NCBI GenBank assembly: GCA_963989245.1
Contig: CAXDII010000003.1
Location: 620,001 to 684,000, forward strand
Length of the DNA stretch: 64,000 nt
Direction: 5' to 3'
DNA from: Nansenia antarctica
Lineage: Eukaryota; Chordata; Actinopteri; Argentiniformes; Microstomatidae
The position numbers and the translations under genes are program-made. Positions 29,003-39,161 of the stretch are shown piece after piece. Positions within the stretch are counted from its first letter, which is position 1. Each line of letters starts with the position of its first letter. The notes beneath the pieces were generated by a model, which worked only from the letters and a program-made list of their open reading frames with translations, was not told where the DNA came from and made no database searches.

Positions 29003-32000
29003 GCCACTTCCGTCTGTAGACCTTCACGTATACTTTGTCACCCGGTTGCAACGCGTCCTTCCTCTCCTGTGCGTTCACCTCCTCTTCACGTTCCTGTTTG
29101 TGGAGCACATAAGAAGAGATACTCTTTTGCCGGTTAGTCATGTACTGTACATAGGCTTTCATGTCACTCTCCAGGAGAGCCAAACTTGGCCCTTTCCCAC
29201 TGGTTCGTACACAGGGAGCTGTCATTATCCTCCCCATTACCAGTTCATGGGGAGTCAAGTGCAGCCCTCGAATCTCACTGGAACGACAGGCCATCAATGC
29301 AAGAGGGAGTCCTTCCAACCAATTAAGACCTGTATGCTTACAGACCTTAGAAAGACGGTTCTTAAGGACCCCGTTCATCCTCTCTACTATCCCCTGGCTT
29401 TGAGGTGAGTAAATACACCCAAGTCTCTGCTTGATTCCCAACTTTTGTAGTATAAGCTTTACCGTCTTATCCACAAATTCCTTACCATTGTCTGACGATA
29501 TCCTATCTGGAATTCCAAACCTAGGCATGACTTCCCTGCATAGGAACTTTGCTACAGACTGAGCATCCTTTCTTCGAGTGGGGCAAGCTTCTACCCATCT
29601 GCTGAACCTGTCTACTACAACTAGCATGTACCTGTATCCTGCAATAGGTTGAATCATGTCCACATAATCAATCACTAAATGTTTCATTGGCCCGTTTGGG
29701 GTAGGGATATGCCCAGTTCCCACTGGTATTCCAGGTCTGATATTGTTCTTCAAACAGACCACACATTGACCAAGGACATGGTCTATTTGTTCCAACAAAT
29801 ATGGAGCCCAAAAACCATATTCCTTGGTGATCTTGCGTCTAACCTCCCCCCTGGACACATGTGCTAATCCATGGGCTTCCTGTATCAGTACGCCTAATAA
29901 ATCTGGGGGTGCCACAACCAGTCCCTCATGATTTCTCCATAGACCTGTGTCATCCTGACTAGCTCCCCTTGTTAACCAGAGGTTTTTGTCTAGCGCATTT
30001 GCCTCACTCTGTAACATCAACAAATCCTCAAGCGTGACCATGCCCTGTAACTGTACTTCATGTGTGACCAGCAGAACTTTACCTGCTTTGTCTGCTCCTG
30101 TAATAGCTTTGGCTGCATCATCTGCAGCCCTGTTACCTTGTGTGACATGTGATGAGTCAGATCTGTGTGCGGCACACTTCACTATGGCTAATTCCCTTGG
30201 TTTCATCATGGCTTGTAACAGCTTCATGATTTGAGCGTGGTGCTGAATAGGCGAACCATCAGTTTTCTTAAAACCCCGTCCCTTCCATACAGCTCCATGT
30301 AAATGACACACATTGTGGGCATAGGCAGAGTCGGTGTATACTGTCACTCTTTGTCCGGTTCCCAAATTGCATGCTTCTGTGAGGGCAATCAATTCAGCCA
30401 ACTGAGCTGAACAAGGCTGAGGAACAGCCTCGGCTTGTTCCACAATGAACTCCGAATTTTGGGATCGGACTATGGCATACCCGGCACGTAAATGTTCTCC
30501 TACCCGGTAACAAGATCCATCAGTCCAATACTCAACGTCAGCTTCCTTTAAAGGCAAAGCTAGTAGATCTGCTCTAAGCTTAGAGTACCTCGTAGCTTCC
30601 TTCACACAATCGTGTGGTTCCCCATCTTCTGGGGTTGGCAAGGTCTCTGCTGGGTTAAGTGTGTTACATCTTAGTAAGGTTACATCTTCCCTTTCCAACA
30701 TCCTGTAATAATCCCTAATCCTAGGCATCGTCAAAGTGTACTTGCCTTGATTCAAGAGGTTCCTTAGACTGTGGTGGCAGAGAATGGTAATTGGGTACCC
30801 CATTGTTAAGGCTGTTGCCTTCTCGTACATAAGATAAGCCCCGGCCATTGCTCTGTAACATGGCGCGAAACCCATTTCTACCTCTGAATATGCGACAGAG
30901 TAATAGGCTATGGGCTGTGGACTAGGTCCAATGCCTGTTGGTTGCGTGAGAACAGCGCAGGCATACTTCCCCTCGGCTGAAGAAGAAACATACAATCCAA
31001 ATTCTTTGGAATAATCTGGAAGCGCTAAAGCTGGCGCTTCTTGCAATTTGTGTTTAATTGTCTCAAACGCCAAATCAGCTTCCCTTGTCCAAGTAATGCA
31101 AGATTGGAGGTTATCGCTACCTGTTTCCTTAATCATCCCCCTCAATGGAGCGACTAGTCTAGAGTAATCCTCCACCCATGCTGAACTATACCCAGTAATG
31201 CCCAAAAACATCATCATTTCCCTAACCGTTCGTGGTTTTGGAGCCTTCTGAATAGCTTCCAAATGTTCATTTGTGACGCTGCGATGTCCCTGTGTAATGG
31301 ATTGTCCTAAGTAAGTTACCTTTTCCTGACAATACTGTAGCTTCTTTTTAGACACCTTGTGTCCCTTCTCCGCCAAAACCTTTAACAGTTTAACGGAATC
31401 CCTGTGACATGTTTCTTCATCTGGGGCACAAAGGAGTATGTCATCCATGTACTGAATGGCAGTACTACTTATCATCTGTTCTAACCCGTCTAAGTCCTCC
31501 CTTAAGACCTGATTAAAAACATGAGGACTGTGTTTGTACCCCTGTGGCATTCTGGTATATTGATAATGCTGACCTTTGTAGGTAAACCCAAATAACCCTT
31601 GACTTTCTACACTAAGAGGTATAGAAAAGAAAGCCCCGCATAAATCAATCACTGTAAACACTTTGGCTGTAGATGGAATCTGAGTCAACAGCACATGAGG
31701 ATCAGGAACTTCAGCTGGATAGCTGACGACTACCTCATTCACAGCCCGTAGGTCATGTACCAGACGATATGAACCATCAGGTTTCGTCACTGGCAGAAGA
31801 GGTGTATTGCTTAACGGATATTGAGTTATCTTCAGGACTCCTGCCTCTAACAGTCCTTTGATCTGTGGCTCAATTCCATCAATTGCTTCCTGTTTCAATG
31901 GGTATTGGTTTTTCCAAGGGGGTTCTGCACCCGGTATGAGTTCAACTCTCAATGGACGAGCTGATTTCACAAATCCAATGTCTGTACTGTTCTTTGCCCA

Positions 32001-32579
32001 CAGGTCGGCTGGCACGTTCTGCATCATTTCTTCTCTGAGGTCTCTGTCAGCTGGTACAGGAAGGATTAGCTGGTTCATTAGCTTCACAGTCTGCGGATGT
32101 CCTATTCCTTGAGCAGAGATCATCAGTTTTGTGAACTGTCCATCAATGCTCTTCCAGATAGCAGGGTTTTCTTTTGTCGTTACAAATCTGGCTTTTTCTG
32201 AGTCTGCCATCATTGCCCCTAAATGCTTCTGTTTATAGTGTTCAGATATCATAAGTGTCACATGAGGGATGCTACCCTCAACCTTATGCTCCTGATCTAG
32301 ATAAGCGTCACTGTTTATCTTCATAGCCACTCCCTGAGGGCCTAGGATTATACAACTTGTACTAAGCTGTACCTGTTTTGGCTGATGCTTCAGCCACTCA
32401 TCTGGGGTTGCATCTGCAACTTCTCTAAAATACTGGAGTGTACAATGCAATGGATCAGTAGGCCTTCTGGCCTCTGCCATGTGTGCCAGGATATAATTGT
32501 CCCACATCCTTGCTGGTTCCATTAGGTCTGGGCTGAGCCCTCCCACCCAATATACCATAGATGCGTTGTTGTCCATCAT
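28464..32579 (-). CDS. pol: ERV1 Pol: N-terminal 2H-like domain, RT, RNase H, integrase
   Basis: 1371 residues without a stop. Residues about 8-125 form an unusual domain with HCTL (H45) and PHVTL (H106), see findings. RT spans about 205-480 with YMDD at 377-380. RNase H follows with TDGSCYR, ELIALTEA and YTDSAYAHN. Integrase has the zinc region ending GQCVVC, then D in VIDYVDM, D in SSDNGKEF and E in GIVERMNG, and a C-terminal GPYEV motif; the last ~100 residues are acidic and proline-rich and overlap env. The ATG at 32579 sits at the border of an inserted LINE; the ancestral frame probably continued from protease. Confidence 0.93.
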   Translation of the reverse strand: MMDNNASMVYWVGGLSPDLMEPARMWDNYILAHMAEARRPTDPLHCTLQYFREVADATPDEWLKHQPKQVQLSTSCIILGPQGVAMKINSDAYLDQEHKVEGSIPHVTLMISEHYKQKHLGAMMADSEKARFVTTKENPAIWKSIDGQFTKLMISAQGIGHPQTVKLMNQLILPVPADRDLREEMMQNVPADLWAKNSTDIGFVKSARPLRVELIPGAEPPWKNQYPLKQEAIDGIEPQIKGLLEAGVLKITQYPLSNTPLLPVTKPDGSYRLVHDLRAVNEVVVSYPAEVPDPHVLLTQIPSTAKVFTVIDLCGAFFSIPLSVESQGLFGFTYKGQHYQYTRMPQGYKHSPHVFNQVLREDLDGLEQMISSTAIQYMDDILLCAPDEETCHRDSVKLLKVLAEKGHKVSKKKLQYCQEKVTYLGQSITQGHRSVTNEHLEAIQKAPKPRTVREMMMFLGITGYSSAWVEDYSRLVAPLRGMIKETGSDNLQSCITWTREADLAFETIKHKLQEAPALALPDYSKEFGLYVSSSAEGKYACAVLTQPTGIGPSPQPIAYYSVAYSEVEMGFAPCYRAMAGAYLMYEKATALTMGYPITILCHHSLRNLLNQGKYTLTMPRIRDYYRMLEREDVTLLRCNTLNPAETLPTPEDGEPHDCVKEATRYSKLRADLLALPLKEADVEYWTDGSCYRVGEHLRAGYAIVRSQNSEFIVEQAEAVPQPCSAQLAELIALTEACNLGTGQRVTVYTDSAYAHNVCHLHGAVWKGRGFKKTDGSPIQHHAQIMKLLQAMMKPRELAIVKCAAHRSDSSHVTQGNRAADDAAKAITGADKAGKVLLVTHEVQLQGMVTLEDLLMLQSEANALDKNLWLTRGASQDDTGLWRNHEGLVVAPPDLLGVLIQEAHGLAHVSRGEVRRKITKEYGFWAPYLLEQIDHVLGQCVVCLKNNIRPGIPVGTGHIPTPNGPMKHLVIDYVDMIQPIAGYRYMLVVVDRFSRWVEACPTRRKDAQSVAKFLCREVMPRFGIPDRISSDNGKEFVDKTVKLILQKLGIKQRLGCIYSPQSQGIVERMNGVLKNRLSKVCKHTGLNWLEGLPLALMACRSSEIRGLHLTPHELVMGRIMTAPCVRTSGKGPSLALLESDMKAYVQYMTNRQKSISSYVLHKQEREEEVNAQERKDALQPGDKVYVKVYRRKWHEARREGPYEVVRCTGTALQIKGSPTWYHVHHCIKAPNEDEEGEPQQDGEEIPGDEEVHSLDIQADEDVGEYLRHDADDAGGLVPDPVQPTDEWANGDREGSSDCDTPLGGSTEPGVAPVVTPSDPDNAPDGDVSNPGGCPDRGTIERHRPVSDTPQPDRPRKTPRPIRRKLKPCRFRD

Positions 32580-32580
32580 T

Positions 32581-33296
32581 CAGATTCAGATTCAGATTCA
32601 TTTATTTATTCAAGGGACAGTGCATATTAATAAAACAAAAATAAATTGTAAATACGCCAGAGTTAGCCCGAAAGCTAGTTTTCATCCGCAGTCCCTATGC
32701 CATGATGTTGTATACGGCTCCCTGGAGGAAAAAAGTACATTTAAAAGATAAAATATAGGTAGACCTAGGCACAAAAAAGTAGACAGGACAAGCATTTAGC
32801 TTAAGGGCATAACATAGGGGGTTAAAAGAGCATACATTAATCATAGGCGCTTAAAAGGAGGGTACATATAAGCAGAGGGTTAAAAGAGCATACATTAATC
32901 ATAGGCGGTTAAAAGGAGGGTACATATTCGGTAAGCAGACTAAAAGCAAGCAACATATACGCACGGTAAGCAGACTAAAAACAAGCACACAGACTGTACA
33001 GGTAAGACATGTTAGGCGGTACACAGACAGGCGGTACACATGACATACAGGTATAGGACAGGACATTTCAATGTTGGCAGGTGTGTGTGTTGATCATCCA
33101 CTGTTTTAGGTGCTTTCGAAATGATTTAAAGGTGCCTAATTCTTTAAGGTGCCCTGGAATCAGGTTCCATTCACGTGCCCCTCTAACTGACCAGGCAGAC
33201 TGACTAAAGGCACTCCTCCTAAATGGGATGGTGCAGTCCCCTCTGGTGACACCCCTTGTGGTGCGTGCTGTACTTCCTGGTCGTGAGATGAAGGTG
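32581..33296 (-). mobile_element. 5'-truncated L2/CR1-like LINE inserted between protease and pol
   Basis: On the minus strand the insert reads the C terminus of a LINE ORF2 (RGDCTIPFRRSAFSQSAWSV, then GTFKSFRKHLKQW, stop at 33068), a 3' UTR with short tandem repeats (32830-33060), and a short-repeat tail (GAATCT)n at 32581-32603. The microsatellite-like tail is usual for L2/CR1-type elements. Target duplications are not evident. It separates Gag-Pro from Pol. Confidence 0.8.
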
Positions 33297-33721
33297 TTAA
33301 GTGGTGGTGGGGCTAAAACAAACAACTGTCTGTTCTCTTGTGGCACTGTCACCTGACAGCCGTCCGGTGTGCATTTCACGGTACAATTTAACTGGCATAG
33401 TGCATCTCTCCCTAGTAGCCCTATTGGTGTGTGTTCTGATACAAGTATTGACAGATCTGCTCTCTGTCCTTTGTACTCTAAGCTTACAAGCTCAGTGGTA
33501 GGGATCAGCTGTTTAATTCCCTCGAATCCGATTGTCTTCACATATTTCCCAGACATAGGAAGGTGCGTGGCGTCTTCAGGCTTCAGACAGGTGTAGGCTG
33601 CTCCACTGTCCACCATCAATTCTAATGGACGTTGGTTGACCGACACCCATATTGTAGGTTCATCTTCAGGCCTGTTTGTCACCACCAGCTGGCACCCCCC
33701 TTTCGGATCTTCTGGGCACCC
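33068..33721 (-). CDS. pro: ERV1 aspartic protease, C terminus fused to LINE sequence
   Basis: In frame with gag, separated only by the TAG at 33722-33724. The active site is LMVDSGAAYTCL and a GLLGRDAL segment follows; both are typical of gamma-like retroviral proteases. After about residue 140 the reading passes into the LINE ORF and ends at 33068. Product would arise by readthrough of the gag stop. The fusion means a normal Gag-Pro-Pol precursor cannot be made from this copy. Confidence 0.85.
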   Translation of the reverse strand, partial: GCPEDPKGGCQLVVTNRPEDEPTIWVSVNQRPLELMVDSGAAYTCLKPEDATHLPMSGKYVKTIGFEGIKQLIPTTELVSLEYKGQRADLSILVSEHTPIGLLGRDALCQLNCTVKCTPDGCQVTVPQENRQLFVLAPPPLNTFISRPGSTARTTRGVTRGDCTIPFRRSAFSQSAWSVRGAREWNLIPGHLKELGTFKSFRKHLKQWMINTHTCQH

Positions 33722-33724
33722 CTA
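33722..33724 (-). promoter_or_regulatory. gag UAG stop in a readthrough context
   Basis: The stop is followed by GGGGTGCCCA, and protease continues in the same frame. Murine leukaemia-type viruses use UAG-G readthrough at this point. The same stop and following bases occur in ERV2 at 57888-57890. Confidence 0.6.
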
Positions 33725-35920
33725 TAGCGCAGCTGCTGGGCCTCCATAGGGGTTCACCACTCCTGGAGCCGGTGCAGCAGGGGGCTTATATCCTCCTTTC
33801 TGTTTCCCCCCTGCGCCCCCCTGGTTCTTCTTAAAGCAGGTACGTTTTAAGTGTCCATACTGGCCGCATACGAAACATGGTCCTAGTACCCTCCTCGGTG
33901 CTGCGGTCCATCCCTCTTGTGGTGGTCCTTGGCCAGGCTGGTTGTATGGAACCACTTGCACCCCTGGTGGCCCCTGTGGGTATGGATTCCCCCCTTGTGG
34001 CCCCTGTGGGTATGACTGGGGAGGGACAATTTGCAGTTGCTGTGGCTGAGATGGGACCTGTAGGGCTATAGTCTGCTCTCTCTCTCTGGTTTTCTTGCCT
34101 TCTGTCAATTGCACTTGAGTTAGTTTTCTGAGTGAGTCCTCGTCTTGTGCCTTCTGTGCCTGAATCTTCTTTCTAAATAATTCTACTTGGTGTGCTATGT
34201 TGTCTATATAAACAGCCTTGCTCATGTGTCGTAGCCCCACCACTTCTGCTAACTTGTTCTTAACTGGGGTAGGGAGACCTTGTTGAATCTTTTCCCTGAT
34301 TATGGCTTTTTCTAACGGGTTATCTTCGGCATCCTTCCCTGTCACACTTCTCCATTGAGAGTGCACACGGGCAACGAACCCCCGGGGATTTTCATCTCCC
34401 CCCAGTGGCTTCACAATGACATTGTCTGGGTGAATGTGAGTAGGGTATGTTTCTCTGATTGCCTTCCACAGCTTGCCTCTGTTTGCTGCGAAGAGTTCTG
34501 GATCATAAACGGATGTATCGATATATCTATGAAGTCCCGCCTTCATCAATATTTCCTGCATGGTGTCCAATCCTGTAATGGTAGCTAAGAGTCTTTTCAA
34601 ATCGCCCATAGCAGCGTGCGTTCCTGTCAATCTCACGTCGACTTGCGTCGTCCAAGGGTGGCCTCCATCTTCCAGGACTGGGAGGTTTTCGATCACTTCT
34701 GACAGATCCGTATGATTCCAAGGACGATATTCCATCTGGTTACCTCGAATCAGCACTGGGAAGTTCCCCTGAGTTTCCTCTTCTTCCGATGCTGTTTCAT
34801 AATCGCTTACTTGTGGCTCCGTTTTTACTTCCCGCCTTGGTGTCGCTCCGGACCTTGGGGAGTTCAACCGGGATGCAGGTGATGCTGCCGCTTGAGATTG
34901 ACGACACGTTTCTCTCTCTACGTCTAGGTCCTGCAGCTGTTGTCTGTAGTCCTCTTCGTTTCTTAGGATTTTCGCACGGAGTTTTCTTGCCCTCCTTTCT
35001 CCCTCCTCTTCATCCCTGTCTTCCTGCAGCTTCTTCTTCTTTTGCTTTAAGCTCTCTCTTCTCTTCCCTGCCTTCAGAGACTTCTGCTCGTCTTCAGAAC
35101 TATTTTCTTCTTTTCCCTTCTTATAGCGTATTTTCCCTCCCTGCTTTTCGGCCCTGGCTAGTAGTTTTCTTATCGGAGCACTGTAGCCTCCTTGTGCATT
35201 GCTGTCATCACTGGAATCTTTGCTATCTCCTCCACTGCCATCTTCACCGTCATCCGTCTTGTCCCTCCTGTCGTCCCCTTTTCCCCTCGGCTCCTCCTTC
35301 TTTTTCTGTTTGGCACCTGACCTGTTCTCTGGTTCGAAGTCCACGGTCACTCTCGCTCTTCCCCTCTCTAGTACATTTTCATCCTTATCTTTGATAGTGA
35401 AGGTTCCACTCGTACTTAGGACAGGGACCTGAGGGTAGATCCGCTGAGAATTGTCCTCCAGTCTCTTGGCATAGGGAGGAGGACTGGAGATTGGAGCTGT
35501 GTGTGAGAATGGAATGTTCACTTTCTCTTCCATTGCTTTGGCCAATTCATCTCTTTTTTCTGGATCCATGTGAGCTGTTTTCTCATTCCAAGCTAATGCT
35601 ACTTTCTGCCCCTCTACCTTGAAGAGGTCTAAAATAGCTAACTCTAACCTGCGTTTCTCTGATCTAATCTTTCCTTTTTGATGCGCCTTATGTGCATTGA
35701 TAAGTATCTCCAATGTTGCAATTAATTGTAAATCAAAGGTGCCCTCTGCTGGCCATGGTTGTTCAATGTCTGCCCAACGAATATTCCATTTCGTTGATAT
35801 CTCGCTAATCTCCTTAACAAGAGGATTCATTTTTTCCACTATAGCCACAGGAGATGAATTTGCTAATATTCCCTTGTCTGTATTAACAGCCCTCACAATG
35901 TTACTGGGTTTGGCTCCCAT
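33725..35920 (-). CDS. gag: ERV1 Gag polyprotein
   Basis: 732 residues. MGAKPS at the N terminus is a myristoylation signal. PPPY at about residues 148-151 is a late domain. A long charged, lysine/glutamate-rich section occupies about 195-350. The capsid region follows (LPTPVKNKLAEVV), then a Gln/Pro-rich linker and a single zinc knuckle CFVCGQYGHLKRTC (CX2CX4HX4C). Intact. Assembles virions and packages RNA. The start is the first ATG after the long leader. Confidence 0.92.
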
Positions 35921-38427
35921 GTCTGAAATATTTATACTGCTTAATATGCTGAAAATATGCTATAAGGTGTACTTTTCTTACAACCCACCTTCTGTTGCTG
36001 TATCTGCTAAACAGATGCTAGTCCAACTCTTAACTGTGTCAACTGTCCACACAGAACACTACAACTCCGGAACAACGGATTGTTTCAGTGGTATTGTGTA
36101 TTATTGACTTAAATGTAATCTATGTGTATGTGTTTTAATCTAAATGTTTTTTCCCTTATTATGTATGAAGGTGTGTCAGTTAATTGCTCAATCAATACTA
36201 ATTATAGTTCAGGTCAACTTAATTATTAAACTACAAAGGCTGTTCAACACAATTATCAAATTACAAAAAGCAGGTCACGCTCTAAGTCTTTCTGATCCAC
36301 AACCCCTTGCTTGATCAATCCTCAGATAGAAACTGTTCTGCTATTCTTTAATCAAGAACTGTGAAAAAAGAACTTAACTTCAAATAAAAAGATGTAAAAC
36401 ACGAATATTAATCACAACCTGTAAAGAAATCAACTTGTCATTGGGAAGGAATAAAATGATTAATTATTCATTACAATCTGTAAGGAAATCGACTTGTTAT
36501 TTGAAAGGAACAAAATGATCAATTATCAATTACAATCTGTAAGGAAATCGACCTGCTACTCGGAAGGAATGCACAATCAACTAGACTTAGTCATTTACAC
36601 TTCATTGATGTAATCCTGTGGAAGAAAACGTCATCCCTAGACCACTATAAACCAATTGATCAAAGTTTTGTGAAAACTGAAAATGAAATAATCTGAATAA
36701 TTAATTAAATCAATTTGTAATTACTTAAATTAATTGAAGTAACCATCCATTTATCATTGTAAAAGACTATGTCGTCGACCTCAGGCGGATGCACTGATGG
36801 AGGACCAGTGTTCCAAAGTGTCTTATCGTATTCCGTCCACTGGAGAGCAGCAAACAATTAAAAATGTCTTATATTGTTTCATCCACTAGAGGGCAGTACA
36901 CAATTAAAAACGTCCTATCTTGTTTCATCCACCAGAGGGCAGTAAATAATTAAAAACGTCCTATCTTGTTTCGACCAGTAGAGGCCGCCACACCGAAGAT
37001 GTCTTACAGAATGACTATATCTTACCTAAAACTCTCAATCTATCTTTTTTACTTTTACAATCTATACCTAAATCAATTGTTAAGTGAAAGGAATGAATGA
37101 TTAGTTAGAATTATTCACTATATCATCATATACATTGATTTAAAACTTATGGAATCAATCAATTGTTTTGGGAAACAGAAAATGAATGATCTGAATAATT
37201 AATTCAACTGATAAGTAATTAGTTAAATCAATGTGATACTGAAAAGTCATTCACAACATCAATATATGCATTAACCTTTTAGATTCTTTCACCAATATTC
37301 TATAAAGCGGGCCTATTGGCTCCGCATGCTCTCTCTGTGTTTAAAATGTGCTGGCCCCTGTTTTCCCTCCCGTTTTCCGAGTAACCGTACCTTTAAACTT
37401 ATTTGAAATACCCCGAGATCAATTCACTATATCTCTATTTTTATCAATCCCAGTCTATGTGTATGGTTTTATCGTTATCTTTTAAGAGATGAGTACTGAA
37501 ATTTATCAAAACCCGCGCGTGTGTATTTGAAAAAAAATGGATGTCAGGGGGAAAGAAGCCAAGACTGTAAGATTAATCTTCACAACACTGCTTTTCCACA
37601 ATAATTATTATTCTCCACGACACAGCAATTTTCAAGAATATCTTTCAATGCAGTTCAACGTATTATTTGCCAAGATAATCTTATTCAAATACTTCTAAAA
37701 TGGCATATGCTTTCTACTAGGCCCTGTGTGTCTACTGAGTCTGCATCCATTCACACAAAGGAAAAAATTGGCGCCAATTCAGACATGCATTCACACAAAG
37801 AAAAAATATGGCGCCCTTTTCCAACTAGCGGCCTTGTTCGCAGGTCTGACATGCGTTTCAGACAAAGAAAAAATATGGCGCCCTTTTCAACTAGCCACGT
37901 TTTTCCTCCGTGCTCCCAAGTAATTTAACAATGCATATCTCTAAAATAGCGCTATTTTCTGCTCACTAGCACGGACTCTGCTCTTTCAAACTAGGAATTC
38001 CAATTCCATACCATTTGAATAGAGCTCTCCTGACAAACACTCACTCTACTTCCCACATTAACCAAGCTTTTACACTCCACCAGACTATTGCCTGATACAA
38101 ACCACAGTTATTAGCCCGCTAGAAAAACGTCTCCCCCTAGCTTGTGCTAATACCTTGTTCTCAAAACAAGACTACAGCAGCTTCTTCTCTGCTATACCAC
38201 AATTCCCACACACACGATAAAAATCGTACAATTAAAACACTTTTCTCAATACAGGTTTTACAACCCGGCTCTCTCTGACTAACCTCTACCCAGTTATATA
38301 ATTCAAGATTCGGTTTAAATATAGCTCATTCGATTTACACAGTCTATTTTGCACAGCTTCGCCTTGTACTTACCCTTTGTTCCCCTGATGAGTTGCAAAA
38401 CGACCGATCATCCAGAGCTATGGAAGG
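35921..38427 (-). other. ERV1 long 5' leader with tandem repeats
   Basis: About 2.5 kb between PBS and gag. It contains tandem repeats of about 57-60 bp: one around TCGATTTCCTTACAGATTGT (36420-36570), one around CAGTAGAGGGC-like units (36780-36970), and three GGCGCCATATTTTTTCTTTG units (37755-37890). No gene is seen. Parts match the ERV2 leader (about 55590-55750). Confidence 0.7.
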
Positions 38428-38445
38428 GTCCCTTCGTGGTCGCCA
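38428..38445 (-). promoter_or_regulatory. Primer-binding site, tRNA-Arg
   Basis: TGGCGACCACGAAGGGAC lies four bases after the 5' LTR. It is complementary to the 3' end of vertebrate tRNA-Arg(TCG) with CCA, judged from memory of that tRNA. Confidence 0.75.
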
Positions 38446-38449
38446 CTTA

Positions 38450-38886
38450 TGTCGAATATTTCTCTGTTTCAGTGATAAAAGAAGAGGTGAAAACTCCTGG
38501 CCAAAGTTTTAAAAGTATTTATTCAAAAAAGGTTGGGTCTTCAGATTACAGGCACACTAAACAGTCACAACGTGAATCGAGGTAGTCAAGAGACAGAATC
38601 CGCTCCTCCCTGAGCACAGGGTTTTATAGCGGCATGTGCGTGTGTGTGTGACTGCGCATGTGCGACAATTCGTGTGTGTGTGTCAGCGCATGTGCGACAA
38701 CTCGTGTGTGTGTGTCAGCGCATGTGCGACAATTGAGATCGTTTGTAAATGAAATAATAAAAGTATTTAATAAAGTGTATTTGAAGTAATAAAAATATAC
38801 GTGTAATATGTGTAAAATATACGTGAATATATGTGTAAAATATACGTGAATATAAGAAGGCTATTAATGTGTAAAAATATACTACA
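38450..38886 (-). repeat. ERV1 5' LTR
   Basis: 437 bp, no difference from 25519-25955 found by eye. Same promoter, repeat and polyadenylation features. Confidence 0.95.
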
Positions 38887-39161
38887 GTTGCAAACCAGCA
38901 AACAAAGTCAAAGTTCAAATTACGTTCCGGGTAACGGATACGTGAAGTGGTAATACATACACAGGGTTCTGAAGCATTCCATACGGTGTAACACAAGTGA
39001 TCGACTGACAAAGTAACAAGGAAATGGGACACACCTATATACACTGACAAACACACACAGGTGACAACAATCATTCGATAATTAGTCCAGGGCTGGAGCA
39101 CTGTCGCTCTTCGACCAGTAGGGGCGATGGGGAGTCCTCTTCGCTGACCCCCCTTGTAACA

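Larger units (their letters stand above)
25519..38886 (-). mobile_element. Endogenous retrovirus ERV1, gamma/epsilon-like, full length
   Basis: Two 437-bp LTRs that appear identical, 4-bp duplication GTTG (25515-25518 and 38887-38890), a PBS complementary to tRNA-Arg, gag, protease, pol and env in order, and a purine tract before the 3' LTR. A LINE fragment separates protease from pol. Env has a gamma-type CWIC motif and CX6CC. Identical LTRs indicate a recent insertion. Comparable fish elements (zebrafish ZFERV, salmon SSSV) share gamma-like Pol; the exact relationship cannot be set here. Confidence 0.95.
25224..39161. mobile_element. Solo LTR of an unrelated LTR retrotransposon, split by ERV1
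   Basis: Segments 25224-25518 and 38887-39161 together form a 566-bp LTR starting TGTTA and ending TAACA. The flanking 6-bp duplication is CACTAT (25218-25223 and 39162-39167), and it lies in the polinton 2 hexon fragment. The left end has a 22-bp minisatellite (TTATGTTTCTCAATAGGTTC, about 2.5 copies). No internal domain exists apart from the inserted ERV1. Confidence 0.8.

Noticed and set aside
28422..29408. 328-codon plus-strand frame opposite env/pol
   Set aside because: It is antisense to two overlapping, well-supported retroviral genes and shows no motif.
34789..35394. 201-codon plus-strand frame rich in Ser, Leu and Phe
   Set aside because: It is the antisense of the charged, purine-rich region of gag; composition is explained by that.
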